NCBI GenBank assembly: GCA_963796915.1
Contig: CAWCNI010000002.1
Location: 620,001 to 684,000 of the forward strand
Direction: 5' to 3'
From: JAENWD01 sp963796915
GTDB lineage: Bacteria; Acidobacteriota; Vicinamibacteria; Vicinamibacterales; JAENWD01
DNA: 64,000 bases
Numbering within the stretch: position 1 is the first letter of the stretch; each line of letters opens with the position of its first letter. Both the position numbers and the translations under genes were made by a program. The notes beneath the pieces are model-generated. The model made no database searches. It was given only the letters and a program-made list of their open reading frames with translations, and had not been told where the DNA came from. This document shows positions 8,665 to 17,119 of the stretch, piece after piece.

Positions 8665-9206
8665 GCGACGGCCTTGTGCTTCCGTGCCGCGGGCGCGAGC
8701 ACCAGCCGCATGGCGGACTGGCCGCAGCGGCGGAACAGCGGGCAGCCCGCGCAGTCAGCGGCGATCTTCTCCGGCAGCCAGGCGTGCGGCACCAGCGCGA
8801 AGCCGAGGCGTGCGAAAAACGACGGCTCGTGCGTGAACGCGCAGAGCGTGGTGAAACCGGCCAGACCCGCCTCGCGCGTCAGCTCCTCGACGAGCACGCG
8901 CCCCAGGCCGAGGCCGCGAAGGGTCTCGTCGAGCACGAGCGAGCGCACCTCGGCCACCGTGCCGCTCAACGGCGCCAGCTCCGCGCAGCCGACGACGTCG
9001 CCGTCCTCCACGATCACGAGGAAGCGCTCGGCGTGGCGGGCGATCTCGGCTTCGGTCCGCGGCAGCAGCCGCCCGTCTTCCTGATAGCGGGCGACCAGCG
9101 CCTGGATGCCGTCCGCGTCGGCCGCGGCAGCCGTGCGCATGATCGGCGAGTGGTCCGCCGTCAGGGGCAGGTGCGGACGAAGCGAGGCAACAACTGTCGC
9201 GGTCAT
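8661..9206 (-). CDS. argA: GNAT acetyltransferase, probable short-type N-acetylglutamate synthase
   Basis: 181 residues, one GNAT domain: VRSLVLDETLRGLGLGRVLVEEL carries the acetyl-CoA-binding R/Q-x-x-G-x-G/A pattern (RGLGLG). The C-terminal CAGCPLFRRCGQSAM Cys cluster matches the tail of single-domain N-acetylglutamate synthases of the Geobacter/mycobacterial kind. Position between argD and argJ with 4-base overlaps on both sides supports a role in making N-acetylglutamate. Start ATG at 9206 sits in the argD stop. The argA name rests on context plus the Cys tail; a different amino-acid acetyltransferase cannot be excluded. Confidence 0.8.
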   Translation of the reverse strand: MTATVVASLRPHLPLTADHSPIMRTAAAADADGIQALVARYQEDGRLLPRTEAEIARHAERFLVIVEDGDVVGCAELAPLSGTVAEVRSLVLDETLRGLGLGRVLVEELTREAGLAGFTTLCAFTHEPSFFARLGFALVPHAWLPEKIAADCAGCPLFRRCGQSAMRLVLAPAARKHKAVA

Positions 9207-10426
9207 CGGGTTCCTCCAGCAACGGACGTCATGGCGGCGTCGAGCCTCGACACCGCCTCGTCCACTTCGGCTTCGCTGATTGTCAGTGGCGGCAACAGGC
9301 GCACGACGGTCTGCGACGTGGCGTTCACGAGCAGGCCCAGCGGACGCGCAGCCTCGACGACCTGGCTGGCCGGGCGATCGATCTCCAGTCCGCGGAGAAC
9401 GCCTGCGCCGCGGACGGTCTTGACCATCGGCTGGCGTGCGGCCAGCGCGTCCAGGCGAGCGCCCAGGTGAGCGCCGACCTTCTGCACGTGCTCGAGCAGG
9501 CCGCCGGTCAGGAGCTGGTCGGCGACGTAGATGCCGGCGCGGCACGCCAGCAGGTTGCCGCCATACGTGCTGCCGTGATCGCCAGGCGACACGCTCTTCG
9601 CGATGCGCTCGCGGAGCAGCACCGCGCCCACCGGCACGCCGCCGCCGAGCGCCTTGCCGACCGCGATGAGATCGGGCTGCAGGCCGATCGCCGCTCCGTA
9701 AAACGCGTGCCCGGTCCGCCCGAGCCCCGACTGCACTTCGTCGGCGATGACGAGCGCTCCGGTCCTGGCGGCCGCTGCCGTCACCGCGTTGGCAAATGCC
9801 GGAGAAAGCGGCCTGACGCCGCCTTCACCCTGTATCGGCTCGAGGATGATCGCGGCAGTCGTCCCGGTGACGGCATGGTCGAGCGAGGACGGATTGTCGG
9901 CGTCCACGAACGTCACCGACAGCATCGGACCGAACGGATCGCGGTAGTGCGGGTCCGCCGTCACCGACAGGGAGCCGAACGTCCTGCCGTGAAACGAATG
10001 CGAGAGCGCCACGAAAGACGTGCGCTCGGGGTGTCCGCCCGTGAACCAGAAACGGCGGGCGAACTTCAGGCAGCCTTCAACGGCCTCGGTGCCGCTGTTG
10101 CAGAAAAACACCCGGTCCATCCCCGACAGCCGGCACAACTTCTCCGCCAGTTCCCCCTGATAGGGATGGAAGAACAGGTTGGAGGTGTGCACGAGCGTCG
10201 ACGCCTGATCGGCGAGCACGGCGGCCAGCCCGGGGTTGGCATGCCCGAGCGACGCGACGCCCACACCCGAGGTGAGATCCAGGTACTTCTTGCCGTCGCT
10301 GTCCCACACCCAGGAGCCCTCGCCGCGGACGAGCACGATCGGAGCACGGCGGTAGATCTGCAGCACGTGTGCAGCTTCCGACTGCCGGATCTGCTCACCC
10401 GTATTCGTCAAGGCGGTCGTCGTCAC
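9203..10426 (-). CDS. argD: acetylornithine aminotransferase
   Basis: 407-residue class-III PLP aminotransferase that converts N-acetylglutamate semialdehyde to N-acetylornithine. Visible motifs: FCNSGTEAVEGCLKFAR (phosphate cup), HSFHGRTFGSLS, EPIQGEGGV, VIADEVQSGLGRTG and the PLP lysine in IAVGKALGGG. Start is GTG at 10426, overlapping the argB stop as GTGA; the stop overlaps the following acetyltransferase start. Confidence 0.95.
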   Translation of the reverse strand: MTTTALTNTGEQIRQSEAAHVLQIYRRAPIVLVRGEGSWVWDSDGKKYLDLTSGVGVASLGHANPGLAAVLADQASTLVHTSNLFFHPYQGELAEKLCRLSGMDRVFFCNSGTEAVEGCLKFARRFWFTGGHPERTSFVALSHSFHGRTFGSLSVTADPHYRDPFGPMLSVTFVDADNPSSLDHAVTGTTAAIILEPIQGEGGVRPLSPAFANAVTAAAARTGALVIADEVQSGLGRTGHAFYGAAIGLQPDLIAVGKALGGGVPVGAVLLRERIAKSVSPGDHGSTYGGNLLACRAGIYVADQLLTGGLLEHVQKVGAHLGARLDALAARQPMVKTVRGAGVLRGLEIDRPASQVVEAARPLGLLVNATSQTVVRLLPPLTISEAEVDEAVSRLDAAMTSVAGGTR

Positions 10427-11265
10427 TGCACGTTCTCCATGCGGGCCTGAATCCCCGCGTCTGCCATCCGCGTCATTGCCAGGCCGGCGCCGTGAACGGC
10501 GCCCAGCGCCGCGGCAACGGCACGCACATCGCGTCCGTCGAGCAGCAGGACCTCGCCCACGCCCCGTACGACGGCATCGCGGCAGGCCGTCAGCTTCGCG
10601 ATCATCCCGGCGCTGGCCACGCCAGACGCGACCAGCGCTTCGGCGCCCTGCACGTCGAGCCGGGCGATCGTCTGTCCTGCCTCGTTCAGCACGCCCGCCG
10701 TCGTGCCGGCGATGGCCATCACCGCGGCGCCGAGCCGCGCGGCCAGATCGGCCGCCAGCGTGTCGGCGTTGACGTTGTAGAGCGCGCCGTCGGCAGCCGC
10801 CGCGATGCTTGCCACGACCGGCACGTAGCCGTCGCGCACGAGATCCAGCGCCAGATCCGGCCGGCCGGTGCCAGACGGCTGGCCGACGCGGCCAAGGTCC
10901 ACCACCTCGCCATTCACGGCGTGATGCGGCGCGGCCTTGACGACCGGAACGAGGCCCGCGTCGGCGCCGGTCAGGCCCACGGCACGGCCGCCGGCCTGCA
11001 CGATGGCGCTGACAAAGCGCGTGTTGACGGCGCCCGCGAGCACCTCCACGACGATGTCCAGCGTCTCCTCGTCGGTGACGCGCAAGCCGTCCACCTGGCG
11101 CTTCGCGATGCCGGCACGGGCCAGCGCCCGGTCGATCTCGCGGCCGCCGCCGTGGACCACCACCAGGGGTCCCGGCGCGGCGGCGATTACCGAGGCCAGC
11201 GCCGCGACATGCGCCTTGTCCTCGAGGAGCTCGCCGCCCAGCTTGAGCAGGCGCAGCCCCGTCAA
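10423..11265 (-). CDS. argB: acetylglutamate kinase
   Basis: 280 residues of the amino-acid kinase fold. It phosphorylates N-acetylglutamate. It starts TTG at 11265 (LTGLRLLKLGGELL), overlapping the argC stop as TTGA; a longer frame further upstream only reads argC out of frame. Motifs: LKLGGELL (phosphate lysine), VVVHGGGREID, NVNADTLAADLA and SAGMIAKLTAC. Arginine feedback-sensitive forms have a longer N-terminal helix that is absent here, suggesting control is mainly through ArgR. Confidence 0.93.
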   Translation of the reverse strand: MTGLRLLKLGGELLEDKAHVAALASVIAAAPGPLVVVHGGGREIDRALARAGIAKRQVDGLRVTDEETLDIVVEVLAGAVNTRFVSAIVQAGGRAVGLTGADAGLVPVVKAAPHHAVNGEVVDLGRVGQPSGTGRPDLALDLVRDGYVPVVASIAAAADGALYNVNADTLAADLAARLGAAVMAIAGTTAGVLNEAGQTIARLDVQGAEALVASGVASAGMIAKLTACRDAVVRGVGEVLLLDGRDVRAVAAALGAVHGAGLAMTRMADAGIQARMENVQ

Positions 11266-12257
11266 TTGAGCAGCCCCAGGCGCTCGTCGAACCCGAACGC
11301 GACGTTGAAGTTCTGCACCGCCTGCCCGGCCGCGCCCTTCAACAGGTTGTCGATGCACGAGACGACGACGAGCCGCGAGGTCGCCTCGTCGAGCATCCAG
11401 CCGATGTCGCAGAAGTTCGTGTGGGCGACGTGCTTGATCACCGGCAACGCGCTGCCGCGCAGCCGCACGAACGGCGACGAGCTGTAAGCGGCCCCGTACG
11501 CGGCGGCCACGTGGGCCTCCGTCGTGCCGGCCGGCACCTTCAGGTAAATGGTCTCCAGGATGCCGCGGTCGAGCGGCACCAGGTGCGGCACGAAGGTGAC
11601 GGCCACGCCGAGCTCCTGCTCGATCTCCGCGGCGTGACGATGCGCGAACACGCCGTACGCCGACAGGCTCTCGTCCACGGAGCAGAAATGCGTGCGGTCC
11701 GTCGGGCGCTTGCCGGCGCCCGAGACACCAGACTTGGCGTCGATGACGATGTCGCCGGCCACCAGGCCCGCCGCGAGCAGCGGCGCGATCGCCAGCACCG
11801 CCGCCGTCGGGTAGCAGCCGGCGCAGGCGATGAGCCGGGCCCCCGGCAGCGCCGCGGCTGTCCGCTCGGTCATCCCGTAGGCGGTGCCGTCGGGCAGCGA
11901 CGTCACGGCGTGGTACCACCGCGAGCGGCCCGCCGCGTCACGCAGCCGGAAGGCCCCCGACAAGTCGAAGACGCGCACGCCGCGCGCCAGCAGCGCCGGC
12001 GCGACCTCCGCCGAGGCGTCCTCGGGCAGCGCGAGAAAGACCACCTCGCAGCCGGAGAGCCGCTCCAGATCGAACGGCACGATCTCGCCGTCCCACAGCC
12101 CCGACAGCGCCGGCAGCGTCCGGGTGCCATCGGCGGTCTGCGAGCCCATGGCGACATCGAGGCGGACGCGCGGGTGCCGGGCCAGCAGGCGGACGAGCTC
12201 CTGCCCCGCATATCCAGTGGCCCCAGCCACTCCCGCCGTCACTGTCTGTCCGGTCAT
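11262..12257 (-). CDS. argC: N-acetyl-gamma-glutamyl-phosphate reductase
   Basis: 331 residues. NADP-binding GATGYAGQELVRLL at the N-terminus, catalytic Cys in ACAGCYPTAAVL, and the dimer/catalytic segment KSGVSGAGKRPT. It reduces N-acetylglutamyl phosphate to the semialdehyde. First gene of the leftward arginine operon; the ATG at 12257 is about 40 bases from the predicted transcription start. The following argB overlaps its stop. Confidence 0.95.
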   Translation of the reverse strand: MTGQTVTAGVAGATGYAGQELVRLLARHPRVRLDVAMGSQTADGTRTLPALSGLWDGEIVPFDLERLSGCEVVFLALPEDASAEVAPALLARGVRVFDLSGAFRLRDAAGRSRWYHAVTSLPDGTAYGMTERTAAALPGARLIACAGCYPTAAVLAIAPLLAAGLVAGDIVIDAKSGVSGAGKRPTDRTHFCSVDESLSAYGVFAHRHAAEIEQELGVAVTFVPHLVPLDRGILETIYLKVPAGTTEAHVAAAYGAAYSSSPFVRLRGSALPVIKHVAHTNFCDIGWMLDEATSRLVVVSCIDNLLKGAAGQAVQNFNVAFGFDERLGLLN

Positions 12258-12295
12258 CTTGTTTGCCGCTGTCGTTTTATTCAGCGGAGCGGATA

Positions 12296-12324
12296 AGTAT
12301 ACGAGAGTGGCGAGACCAGATCAA
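12296..12324 (-). promoter_or_regulatory. sigma-70-type promoter of the argC operon
   Basis: On the minus strand, TTGATC (12324-12319) and TATACT (12301-12296) are separated by exactly 17 bases. It points at argC and lies back-to-back with the argR promoter about 60 bases away, so ArgR bound between them could control both directions. Confidence 0.75.
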
Positions 12325-12354
12325 GTGCTTTACACAGGAACAACGCGAAAGACG

Positions 12355-12383
12355 TTGCCAGGCGCCCAGACGGCATGTATACT
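12355..12383 (+). promoter_or_regulatory. sigma-70-type promoter of argR
   Basis: TTGCCA (12355-12360), a 17-base spacer and TATACT (12378-12383), followed 21 bases later by the argR ATG. It faces away from the argC promoter. Confidence 0.75.
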
Positions 12384-12393
12384 CATTCGTCCG

Positions 12394-12411
12394 GGTGAAT
12401 AATTATGAAGG
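12394..12411. promoter_or_regulatory. candidate ARG box overlapping the argR start
   Basis: GGTGAATAATTATGAAGG at 12394-12411 has one perfect half-site (TGAAT) and an AT-rich centre like the ArgR consensus TGAAT-N4-ATTCA, but the second half is poor. Autoregulation of argR is common; this is a weak call. Confidence 0.35.
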
Positions 12412-12857
12412 CGCGGAGACAGGCCCTCATCCTCGAGATGCTGGGGCGCGAGCCGGTACGTAGCCAGGAACAGCTGCGGCGAGGGTTGAAGGCGCAGGGC
12501 GCCGAGGCCACGCAGGCGACGTTGTCCCGGGACATCAAGGAACTGGGGCTCGTGAAGCGCGCCTCGGATGGCGCCTACCAGCGGGCGTCCACCGCAGCGC
12601 CAGGCATCGGCGGCGGCGTATCGGCGATCAGCCGGGCCGTCAGCGAGTTCGTGACCGGCGTCGAGCGGGTCCAGCAGCTGATCGTCCTGAGGACCGGGCC
12701 CGGCCAGGCCCACGCGGCGGCCGTGGCCATCGACAGGGCCCAGCCGTCGGAGGTCGTCGGCACGATTGCCGGCGACGACACCATCCTGGTGATCGCGCGG
12801 GACCCGCAGCGGGCCCGGGCGTTTGCCGACCGTTTGAACGCCCTGATCCGGCTGTGA
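12405..12857 (+). CDS. argR: arginine repressor
   Basis: 150 residues, typical for ArgR/AhrC, the hexameric arginine-dependent repressor. The N-terminal winged helix carries ATQATLSRDIKELGLVK (recognition helix with the conserved SRD). The C-terminal oligomerisation domain has GTIAGDDTILVIARD, whose DD pair binds arginine. It sits between the two arginine transcription units and heads the rightward one. Confidence 0.95.
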   Translation: MKARRQALILEMLGREPVRSQEQLRRGLKAQGAEATQATLSRDIKELGLVKRASDGAYQRASTAAPGIGGGVSAISRAVSEFVTGVERVQQLIVLRTGPGQAHAAAVAIDRAQPSEVVGTIAGDDTILVIARDPQRARAFADRLNALIRL

Positions 12858-12887
12858 GCCGGCCGTCTACTCTGGAGCGAGCACACA

Positions 12888-13943
12888 GTGCCTTCTGTTG
12901 ACACTCTCGTCCTGGCGTTGTCCGGACGCGCCGGCGCCGCTGACGCCATCGGGCCGCTGGCGGCCGCCACGGGGTCGCAGGTCGTGACTGTCAGCCTCGA
13001 TCTCGGCCAGGGCGAGGACCTCGCCCAGGTGTCGGCCGAGGCGCTGGCTGCCGGCGCAGTGCGCGCGCACGTCGTGGACGCCCGGGAGCGGTTCGGCGCC
13101 GACGTCCTGCAGCCCGCACTCCGCGCCGGCGCCACCAGCGATGACGCCGGCATCCGCGCCGCCGCGCTGGCCCGTCCCGTCGTGGCCGCCGTCCTGGCCG
13201 AGGTCGCCGCGATGGAGCGCGCCTCGCGGATCGCGCACGGCGCGACAGGCGCCGATCGCAAGGCGCTCAACCGTCTCCTGCGCGACCTGGATCCCGGGCT
13301 CGTCGTCGTGCCGCTGCCCGCGGCGCCGGCACGCGACAGCAACGCCCCGCGCATTGCCGCCAACTTGTGGGGACGCACCGTCGTCCTCCCGCCGCCCGCG
13401 GATCTGTGGACGACGCTGCCCCCGTCGCTGTACGCACGGACCAGCGAGCCGGCTGCCTGCGCCGCGCACGAGGCGGTGGTGGATCTGACCTTCGAGCGTG
13501 GCCAGCCGGTCGCCGTCAACGGAATCGCGATGACCTTCTCGGAGATCGTCGAAGTTGTCGACACGATCGCCGGCGACCACGCGGTCGGGCGGACCGAAGT
13601 GATGGAAGGCACCCTTGCCGCGCGCCGCCGCGAGATCGTCGAAGCGCCGGCCGCCGTCACGCTCGCGACAGCCCTCGCCGATCTGGAACGCGCGGCGCTC
13701 GATCCCGACACGGCAGCGCTCAAGCGCCAGATCCTCCCGCACTACACGTCGCTCATCGACGACGGCGGCTGGTTCTCGCCCGCGCGACGTTCGTGTGACG
13801 CGCTGCTCGAGTCTGCGGCGGCCGCGATCTCGGGGACCGTCCGTGTCATGCTGTTCCGCGGTGCCTGCCGCGTCGTCGGCCGCCAGGTCGGCGCGCCTGG
13901 CGCCGTCGGGGCGCTCGCGTCCGGCGCCGCGTCTGCAATCTGA
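12888..13943 (+). CDS. argininosuccinate-synthase-like protein lacking the ATP pyrophosphatase loop
   Basis: 351 residues (usual ArgG about 400), GTG start with GGAG about 10 bases upstream. The overall ArgG order is clear: VSLDLGQGEDLAQV, IAHGATG (residues 116-121), NLWGRTV, WTTLPPSLY, DLTFERGQPVAVNG, VDTIAGDHAVGRTEVMEG, HYTSLIDDGGWFSP, GTVRVMLFRGACRVVGRQ. The N-terminal SGGLDTS loop is replaced by SGRAGAAD (residues 12-19), and the nucleotide-binding TGKGNDQ by TGADRKALN. The frame is intact and sits between argR and argH, where argG belongs. Either it works by an altered ATP mode, or a true argG lies elsewhere and this is a relic or regulator. Confidence 0.75.
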   Translation: MPSVDTLVLALSGRAGAADAIGPLAAATGSQVVTVSLDLGQGEDLAQVSAEALAAGAVRAHVVDARERFGADVLQPALRAGATSDDAGIRAAALARPVVAAVLAEVAAMERASRIAHGATGADRKALNRLLRDLDPGLVVVPLPAAPARDSNAPRIAANLWGRTVVLPPPADLWTTLPPSLYARTSEPAACAAHEAVVDLTFERGQPVAVNGIAMTFSEIVEVVDTIAGDHAVGRTEVMEGTLAARRREIVEAPAAVTLATALADLERAALDPDTAALKRQILPHYTSLIDDGGWFSPARRSCDALLESAAAAISGTVRVMLFRGACRVVGRQVGAPGAVGALASGAASAI

Positions 13944-13976
13944 ACCTCAGCACGGAAGCTGGCGGAGTGCCAGCCG

Positions 13977-15395
13977 ATGAAGGAACTGACAACGACAATG
14001 TCCACACTCTGGTCCGGTCGATTCGAAAGCGAGCCAAACGCCGCGGTGTTCGACTTCGGGGCGTCGTTTCGCTTCGATCGCCTGCTGTTTGAAGATGACG
14101 TGACGGGCAGCCTGGCGTGGGCCGAAGCCCTGGCTGGCGCGGGTGCCCTCACCGCGGCAGACGCCGCCGCGATTGCCGGCGCGCTCACGGAGATTCTGGC
14201 CAAGGGGCGGGAAAACCCTGCCTGGGTGTCGGGGCCGGACGAAGACGTGCACTCGTTCGTCGAGCGTCAGCTGGTCGAACGCATCGGGGACGCGGGCCGC
14301 CGCCTGCACACCGGGCGCTCCCGCAACGAGCAGGTCTCGCTCGACCTCCGGTTGTTCCTCCGCCGCAGAAGCACTGTGCTGCAGGCGACGCTCCGCCGGC
14401 TCATCGCAGCATTTGCTGCGCTCGCCGGGCGCTGCGGCGACGCGCGGATGCCCGCCTACACGCACCTGCGCCGCGCGCAGCCCGTGCTCATCGCGCACTT
14501 CCTGCTGGCGCACGCGGCCGCGCTGCGCCGCGATCACGGCCGCCTGGCGGCGGCAGCGAGCGAGGCCGACGCGCTCCCGCTCGGTTCTGGCGCGGTGGCG
14601 GGCACCAACTACGCCATCGACACCGAGGCGCTGGCCCGGCGCCTGGGCTTCTCGCGGGTCGTCACCAACAGCATCGACGCCTCTGCGGATCGCGACTTCG
14701 TCTCCGCTTTCCTGCACACCTGCGCGCTCACGATGGTCCACCTCAGTCGCTTTGCCGAGGACATGGTCATCTTCAGCGGCGAGGAGTTCCGCTTCTTCGA
14801 GCTGTCCGACGAGGCGTCGACCGGCAGCAGCATGATGCCGCAGAAGAAAAATCCCGATCCGCTCGAACTGGTGCGCGGAAAAACGGGGCGCGCGATTGGG
14901 CACCTCGCTGGCTGGCTGGCGACGATGAAGGGGCTGCCGAGCGGGTACAACAAGGACCTCCAGGAGGACAAGGAGGCGGTGTTCGACGCCGACCAGACCG
15001 TCTCGGGCTCGCTCGACGCCGTGGCCGTAGTCGTGGAAGGCCTGCGCGTGAACGCCGAGCACGCCGAGCGGGCCGCCGCCGGCCTGCTGCTGGCGACCGA
15101 CGTCGCCGACTATCTCGTGGGCAAGGGCATGCCCTTCCGGCGCTCGCACGAACTGGTGGGAGCCATGACCAGACGCCTGCTCGCCGAGGACCGCGACTTC
15201 GAGTCGCTGCCGCTGGCGGAGTGGCGAGGCTACTCGGAGCTGTTCGAGGCGGACGTGATCGCCAGGGTGACGACCCGCGCCTCCGTTGAAGCCCGCCGGA
15301 CCCCGCAATCGACGCATCCAGGCGCGGTGCAGGCGGCTTTACAGGAACTTGGCCGGTGGCTCGAATCGCAGAGCGCGGCGCCAGCTGCCTCGTAA
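13977..15395 (+). CDS. argH: argininosuccinate lyase
   Basis: 472 residues of the fumarase/aspartase superfamily, splitting argininosuccinate into arginine and fumarate. TGRSRNEQVSLDLRL near residue 105, THLRRAQPVLIAH, and the superfamily signature loop STGSSMMPQKKNPDPLELVRGK with the catalytic Ser. The ATG at 13977 has GGAG at good spacing; an inner ATG at 13998 (MSTLWSGRFE) matches the usual family start and is a fair alternative. It lies downstream of argR and the argG-like gene on the same strand. Confidence 0.95.
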   Translation: MKELTTTMSTLWSGRFESEPNAAVFDFGASFRFDRLLFEDDVTGSLAWAEALAGAGALTAADAAAIAGALTEILAKGRENPAWVSGPDEDVHSFVERQLVERIGDAGRRLHTGRSRNEQVSLDLRLFLRRRSTVLQATLRRLIAAFAALAGRCGDARMPAYTHLRRAQPVLIAHFLLAHAAALRRDHGRLAAAASEADALPLGSGAVAGTNYAIDTEALARRLGFSRVVTNSIDASADRDFVSAFLHTCALTMVHLSRFAEDMVIFSGEEFRFFELSDEASTGSSMMPQKKNPDPLELVRGKTGRAIGHLAGWLATMKGLPSGYNKDLQEDKEAVFDADQTVSGSLDAVAVVVEGLRVNAEHAERAAAGLLLATDVADYLVGKGMPFRRSHELVGAMTRRLLAEDRDFESLPLAEWRGYSELFEADVIARVTTRASVEARRTPQSTHPGAVQAALQELGRWLESQSAAPAAS

Positions 15396-15595
15396 CGGGC
15401 ACCGGCGTGTCTGTCGGGCGACGATGAAGGTCCGGTACGAGCGAATAAAACCGATTCGGCCTCGAATTTCGAGACTGGAGGCGTCAGGGGCCTCCTGTCG
15501 GATCGCCTTGCTTCAGGCGGAATGGCTTTGCTAGACTGCTTTGTCTGCACGGAAACGACCATCCCAGTGAAAAAACGAGTCCTTTTGGGGGCTTG

Positions 15596-16300
15596 ATGCA
15601 GCAGCGCCAGCCTCGGCTCGGTGACATCGTCGACGACTACTGTCCGCGCGAGCGCCGAGTGACCAACCATGTCGTCGTCGCCCTGATCGGCGAGGACGTG
15701 AAACAGACGCGTTGCACGACGTGCGATGCCGACCACGAATACAAGCAGGCCAAGATCCCGCCCCAGCGCCGGAAGAAGGAAGTGTCGGGCGCCTTGTATC
15801 AGCAGGTCCTCGACGGGATGCCCCGCAAGGTCGTCCCGGAGATGAGTGCTGCGCCTGATCTGACGGATGTGCCCGAGGCCGAACCGTCGCCCGAACCGGA
15901 CTTGCCGCCGCCAGCGGCGGTGTCCGTCGATGAAGGTCCCGTCCATCGTCCGCTGATTCGCGCCACACTGCCCCGGCTGACCGACGATCCGCCGCAGCGG
16001 CGCGAGCCGGATTTCACCGTGCGCAACGCGCAGCACGCGCGTCCGGGCGGCGGCTTTGGCAGGAGCAGCTTTCGCGGCCCGCGTCCTGGCGGCCAGGGTC
16101 AGGGTCAGGGCCACGGTCAGGGATCCGGCCAGGGGTTTGGCGCCAACGGCAATCGCGCGGGTGGGCCCAAGCGCCATGGCCACGGCGGCGGCCGGCCCGC
16201 GTCGGGCCGTCCTGGCAATGCCCAGGGGCACGGCGGTCAAGGCAACCGCTCGCACCGGCCTGGTGGCCAGAATCACGGCGGCAAGAAGCCGTCCCGCTGA
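15596..16300 (+). CDS. hypothetical protein with Cys-containing N-domain and Gly/Gln/His-rich tail
   Basis: 234 residues, not assigned to a family. Residues 1-60 form a compact conserved-looking module with CPRERR and RCTTCDADHEYK, which could bind a metal through three Cys plus His. The middle is acidic and Pro-rich; the last ~90 residues are Gly, Gln, His, Asn and Arg (GQGQGQGHGQG), disordered and nucleic-acid-binding in style. ATG at 15596, with a TTG one codon earlier; the ribosome site is weak. The stop lies 21 bases before fabI, so co-transcription is likely. Confidence 0.7.
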   Translation: MQQRQPRLGDIVDDYCPRERRVTNHVVVALIGEDVKQTRCTTCDADHEYKQAKIPPQRRKKEVSGALYQQVLDGMPRKVVPEMSAAPDLTDVPEAEPSPEPDLPPPAAVSVDEGPVHRPLIRATLPRLTDDPPQRREPDFTVRNAQHARPGGGFGRSSFRGPRPGGQGQGQGHGQGSGQGFGANGNRAGGPKRHGHGGGRPASGRPGNAQGHGGQGNRSHRPGGQNHGGKKPSR

Positions 16301-16321
16301 TCGTCCCGTCAGAGTAGCAAC

Positions 16322-17095
16322 ATGAGCGAGTTGTCCGGCACGTCCGGCCTGATCATCGGTGTCGCCAACAAGCGGTCGATTTCCTGGGCAATCGCACAGG
16401 CGATGTCCGCCGCCGGGGCGCGTCTCGCTGTGACGTACCAGGGCGAGCGCCTCGAGGAAAACGTCCGCGACCTGTCGGAGCAGCTCGCCGATCCGCTCGT
16501 GCTGCCGCTCGACGTCACCAGCGACGAGCAACTCGCGTCGGTCGTCGGCCGATGCGACGAGGCGTTTGGCGGGCTGGACTTCGTCGTCCACGGCGCGGCG
16601 TTCGCGCCCCGCGAGGCGATGACGCGTCCGTTTCTCGAAACCGCGCGCGAAGACTTCCGGATCGCCCTCGACATCAGCGCCTACTCGCTGGTCAGCGTGG
16701 CACGCGCCACGCTGCCGCTGCTCGAAAAGCGCGGGGGCGGCAGCCTGCTCACGTTGACGCATCTCGGAAGCGAGCGCGTCTTTCCGAACTACAACGTGAT
16801 GGGCGTCGCCAAGGCCGCGCTCGAAGCGTCGGTGCGCTATCTGGCGGCGGAGCTCGGCCCGAAGAATATTCGCGTAAATGCGATCTCGGCGGGACCGATC
16901 AAGACGCTGGCTGCGTCGGGCATCGGCGGGTTCTCGACGATGCTCCAGGTGCACCGCGAGCGTGCTCCTCTCCGCCGCAACACCGAGACGTCTGAAGTCG
17001 CCGAGGCCGCGCGCTTCCTGCTCGGGCCCTCGGGCCGTGGCATCACCGGCGAGGTGCTCCTCGTCGACGGCGGATACAACATCCTCGGACTGTAA
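16322..17095 (+). CDS. fabI: enoyl-[acyl-carrier-protein] reductase (NADH)
   Basis: 257 residues. It catalyses the last reduction of each fatty-acid elongation round. The FabI-specific glycine-poor cofactor motif GLIIGVANKRSISWAIAQ is present, then the catalytic pair in NYNVMGVAK (Tyr-x6-Lys) and RVNAISAGPIKTLAASGI, all diagnostic for FabI rather than other short-chain dehydrogenases. The C-terminal GEVLLVDGGYNILGL is also canonical. Confidence 0.95.
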   Translation: MSELSGTSGLIIGVANKRSISWAIAQAMSAAGARLAVTYQGERLEENVRDLSEQLADPLVLPLDVTSDEQLASVVGRCDEAFGGLDFVVHGAAFAPREAMTRPFLETAREDFRIALDISAYSLVSVARATLPLLEKRGGGSLLTLTHLGSERVFPNYNVMGVAKAALEASVRYLAAELGPKNIRVNAISAGPIKTLAASGIGGFSTMLQVHRERAPLRRNTETSEVAEAARFLLGPSGRGITGEVLLVDGGYNILGL

Positions 17096-17119
17096 GGCAG
17101 CCGCCAGCGCGGCTCGCCG

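Noticed and set aside
10423..11919. Long N-terminal extension of argB through argC
   Set aside because: The extension is an out-of-frame reading of argC; kinase sequence begins at the TTG at 11265.
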